Shown here: in pieces, positions 60,865 through 64,000 of the stretch
Numbering within the stretch: the first letter of the stretch is position 1
Layout of the letters: every line of letters begins with the position of its first letter
Assembly (NCBI GenBank): GCA_000727475.1
Contig: KL647310.1
Location: 1,191,324-1,255,323, forward strand
DNA length: 64,000 nt
Direction of reading: 5' to 3'
Source: Sarcocystis neurona
Taxonomy: Eukaryota > Apicomplexa > Conoidasida > Eucoccidiorida > Sarcocystidae
The notes under the pieces: generated by a model
What the model saw: only the letters and a program-made list of their open reading frames with translations
Databases searched by the model: none
Told to the model about the DNA's origin: nothing
Made by a program: the position numbers and the translations under genes

Positions 60865-62640
60865 CTAAAAGCTCAGACTCAGAGATACATGAGCTGTGAG
60901 GACAGACTTGTTCTCACTCTCTTTCAGCTGCCATTGGTGGTTTTTCCGTTGCTGGTGCTGTGGTGCTACTGTTGGTACTACTGTCGCTCCTGCTGCGCTT
61001 GCCGCAGCTTCTAGGAACGCGCAGAGGGTTGCGTTCGTAAAGGTAGAACGTAGAACGGTTGACGGCGCTGCGCTGGCTCCCGCGTGGCTGCAGCAGTAAC
61101 AAAAAGTCGGAGCGAGGCCGTTCTCTACAGTCACGTGCTGATCAGACGGCGTGTAGATAGACGTACTATTGAAGTTTTTTGCCAGGGTCTGCATCAAAAG
61201 TGTTCGTCGCTAAAGCACGAGTGCATTCGATGCTTCGCAAGACAACAATGCAAGTACAAGAACTACTCGTTAGGATCCGAAGCAGTCCGTCCACCTACAG
61301 CCTTCGGGGTGCTACAAATACTGTGTTGTGGCTTCACCAGAGACGTGGGCTCCATCTACAGCATTTGCAGTGTTGGTGATACGGACAGTTCCGCTGCGTA
61401 GGATTATTGGGGCCCTCTTTTTGGCAAGAGTGTTAGCATTGTGATCAAAACGGACGATAATAGTAGAGTCAACGACAATGCTGAGAGGCTGCATGGAACA
61501 GCAGACACTCTGAAGAGCGTTCCATGTTATTTCCGCGGTGGGAACACCGACTGATATTACTTGGAGGTAAATCGGTGCCAATGAGGACGAAGTTGACTGC
61601 ATCGCAAGGTAGTGACGTGGCGACGTTATAATACGGGCATGTCTGCAACAGTTATCATGCCTACACAATTACACTGTAATTGTCCTGCTGGAAAGGCACC
61701 GTCACACTTACAGCCGAGCATTGGTTGTAGCATTTTCTACGGTTGACGACATTCGAATCGCACGATGAGCTGCTTGCTACGATGAGGAACAGTACCGTAG
61801 TATTTTCGGTAGTACTGGCAGATGCGGAGCACGACGCTCACCGTGAGCAGTTTCACAAATTCGAGCGGCTCCTGTTGGCAAAAGTTCTGTAGACGAAGCG
61901 AAATGCGTGGTGTCTTTTTGTGTACGAGTCGTGGAAGATTTTGCTTGCCAGCACGCTTGAGAATAGTCGAGTCACTGTAGAGCCTTCGGTGGGCAGGCCG
62001 TTCGCTAATTACGCTGCTGACCGACAGTAGCAGTACAAGCAGCAGGAAGATTTTAAGCAACAGCTGCAGCTGTTCTCCGTCAGCATCAGATTTGACTCCG
62101 TCAACCAGGAGGAAGAAGTCTGCATCTAAGAGTCAGATGCGCGTACGTACAGAGTCACTTCCAAAATCAAAATACATATGAACTCCAACAACATACGACA
62201 GGCGAGCGAATTCCATCGTTATTATCAATCTGCCTGGTGTGTTCGCTCAGCGAAAAAGCATATGCAAGTAGTACGCAAACGCGTCAGGACATATACGTAG
62301 ATATATTATCTGCACAACCGCTGCGTGCCCGCTGACTGGTGCACTGCGGGCAAATGGACTCTAGTATAAAATGTTCTCAGAAATAAGATCTCACGTGTGC
62401 TCAGGCGCAGTGTCAAACGTAGTGTCTCGTTCACTGTGGATAGGGAATGGCAGCGACATCTGACGCTGCCAAGTTATCCCCTACCTTGCAGCGAATGACA
62501 GTTTCGTCTGTGTACTCTCTGCGGCGTCCAGTTTGCACCAATGAAAGGTCCGTTAGGTCCTCTGGAGGTTGGGGATCATTCACTTCTCTGTAGGTCAGCC
62601 GGAGTTGAACAAAGCGTACACGTGACCTTGACGGTCAGGC
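60865..62640 (-). CDS. Multi-exon membrane protein, unknown function
   Basis: Four exons join in phase: 62119-61842 (acceptor TAGATGCAG, donor GTGAGC), 61776-61712 (donor GTAAGT), 61642-61360 (donor GTAGAT) and 61188-60865, ending in a stop. The first has a strong membrane segment (LQLLLKIFLLLVLLLSVSSV) preceded by an acidic stretch. The next parts read AAHRAIRMSSTVENATTNAR and then beta-rich sequence (PIYLQVISVGVPTAEITWN, STIIVRFDHNANTL, PIILRSGTVRITNTANA) followed by a Cys cluster (FCYCC). An exon at about 62640-62485 (LTYREVNDPQPPEDLTDLSL, donor GTAGGG) lies upstream, but its phase does not match directly, so an exon between is probably missing. The layout, one membrane span then a beta-rich lumenal region, loosely recalls LEA2/TMEM106-type proteins. 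I do not claim that family. Confidence 0.48.
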
Positions 62641-63522
62641 ATAATTTGGAAGTTTAACAGGAGTACACTGCTTCCGGTACTTGTGCGCCCATTCTGCAGT
62701 CAGAGGATACACACTGGATAAGCTTGCCACTCTGAAGCGTTAGGCTGGGAAACACGGCGAAGTGTGGTACGGGATGCGACTGAATAGGTAATTCTATCGT
62801 CTTTCCATGACATTCTGTTCTTTCTCCTGTGGGCGCCGGCTGATCGCATCTGACATTACGAGCACTTCAGTTCATATTTCTCTGACCAGACAGGACAAAT
62901 AGGTCACCACGTACAGACGCATAGCCGCGTGGCGTCAGCGATTTCCAAAGAACGCACAAAAACCACACCAGTAGTAAGAGGGCAACGAACCGATTCCGCC
63001 CCAATGTTTATAAAGGTACATGCGCGCGCCGATGCACGTACCCGTCGCTTTATGTGTGTTACGAGTGTTCGTTTGTTGGTATATGCACATGCGCAGCACC
63101 TATGGACCTTTTCCTGAAGCGGCGTGCGTGGATGGGCCGTTCTTCACATACAGGTGGTCTTAGGAACACGAATCTCTCGTGTGTTATGAAGTTGAAAAAC
63201 ACTTCCGCACGTGTAAGGTCTGCTCGAGACAACAGCATTTCCATCCTTATCTCCGTCAGAGCGTGACCGACGGAGTCCATAATTACTCACGAGAAGAATA
63301 CTTGGCAGGCAGCTCACATCTCACAGAACATTGCACTTTGCATTTGTGCATGCGTGAAGGTATTGTGGTGTTTCCCAGGCGTGTGGCACATATTTTCTTC
63401 TGTTAGAGGTATGTCCGCATGTATGTCCTTTTCTGCACTTCATTCCCTTCGTGAGCAAAACGCACCATACATGTGGAGTGTATTGTGCGTATTGGCAGCA
63501 TTGCATCTTGTACCGTCTTCTG

Positions 63523-63720
63523 TTAACGCCTAATTAAACCAGCTGGTACTCCCATGTATTTTAGCAGGAGGGTATAGTACACGGGGGTGCACAAGTCGTA
63601 CATAAACAGCGGAAGGTATGCTCCGCCCACGAGTTTGAACACGATGAATACTTGTACATCCACTCTAAACCCCTGGTGTACGTTGTTGAAGGAAACGTTA
63701 ACAAGTCGCTTTTTCAGCAT
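63523..63720 (-). CDS. Possible further exon of the right-end gene
   Basis: The minus frame reads KKRLVNVSFNNVHQGFRVDV, VFIVFKLVGGAYLPLF and YDLCTPVYYT, and stays open to a stop at 63523. The hydrophobic-polar alternation is like the beta-rich part of the gene to its left, so it may be an upstream exon of that gene or part of a neighbour. Its splice sites were not fixed. The segment 62,641-62,760 also reads as coding on this strand (VYPLTAEWAHKYRKQC). Confidence 0.3.
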   Translation of the reverse strand: MLKKRLVNVSFNNVHQGFRVDVQVFIVFKLVGGAYLPLFMYDLCTPVYYTLLLKYMGVPAGLIRR

Positions 63721-64000
63721 GTACGGCGCTCACCGTGTAAACTGGAGAATCCCTGCAACTAACGACGCGTGATTAGCAACGTCTGCCTGATGTTCGCGTA
63801 CCTCGCAAACCGTGAAAGTAACACAGCAAGCGTGTTGACGATATGTACGTTCGTGGGGTGCATCGGTTATGGCACTCTTGCCAGAAATACGAAATCACCG
63901 TTTGACCGACAGGGACCGGGTTGGCGTGCGCTGATAAAAGGTCGCTTACACGTATTACGTGTATGCGGCCTTACGCACGATTTCGAATGTGTGAATCCGC
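63721..64000. other. Right end, nothing supported
   Basis: No exon, RNA gene or repeat was seen. If the gene at 60.9-63.7 kb continues, its start may lie here or beyond the window. Confidence 0.4.

Noticed and set aside
1..64000. CRISPR arrays, insertion sequences, transposons, phage or viral genes
   Set aside because: No regular spaced repeats, transposase motifs, terminal repeats with target duplications or viral domains were seen.

Overview
The window is nuclear DNA of an apicomplexan parasite, most likely an eimeriid coccidian (Eimeria or Cyclospora type; I cannot decide between them). The evidence is: genes broken into many small exons with GT-AG introns; long CAG/GCA triplet runs read as poly-Ala, poly-Gln or poly-Ser inside exons; start codons in the AAAATG-type context; and a subtilisin of the parasite type beside a tRNA-modification GTPase whose N-terminus looks like an organelle leader. 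There is no bacterial, phage or mobile-element content. Most long open frames are chance, because CAG runs and purine or pyrimidine bias keep several frames open at once. Real genes had to be read from splice signals, phase agreement and protein motifs.

Layout. (1) About 1-8.6 kb is CAG-rich and holds a minus-strand gene of unknown function that runs off or near the left edge. (2) About 9-31 kb is CAG-poor. It holds a minus-strand PPIL6-like cyclophilin (24,829 to 15,852) rebuilt from seven small exons, one of only 24 bases; a possible nested plus-strand gene with a MORN-like exon inside its largest intron; a possible FKBP-like exon just downstream; a plus-strand secreted or surface protein (26,381-27,493); and a minus-strand multi-exon gene of unknown function (about 30.9 to 28.1 kb). 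(3) About 31.5-41.2 kb is again CAG-rich and holds a plus-strand MnmE/TrmE tRNA-modification GTPase with very large low-complexity insertions. (4) About 41-64 kb is CAG-poor. It holds a weak minus-strand gene at 45-47 kb beside a 197-bp tandem duplication, a complete eight-exon minus-strand subtilisin-like protease (59,650 to 48,106; 1,493 residues; Asp, His and Ser all present), and a minus-strand membrane-protein gene at the right end (about 63.7 to 60.9 kb).

The genes do not form a pathway. MnmE would act in organelle translation, the subtilisin in the secretory pathway, probably processing surface or secreted proteins, and the cyclophilin in protein folding; PPIL6 relatives elsewhere are linked to cilia, so a microgamete role is possible. 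Exon coordinates given below agree in reading phase across each stated junction, but no transcript evidence was available.
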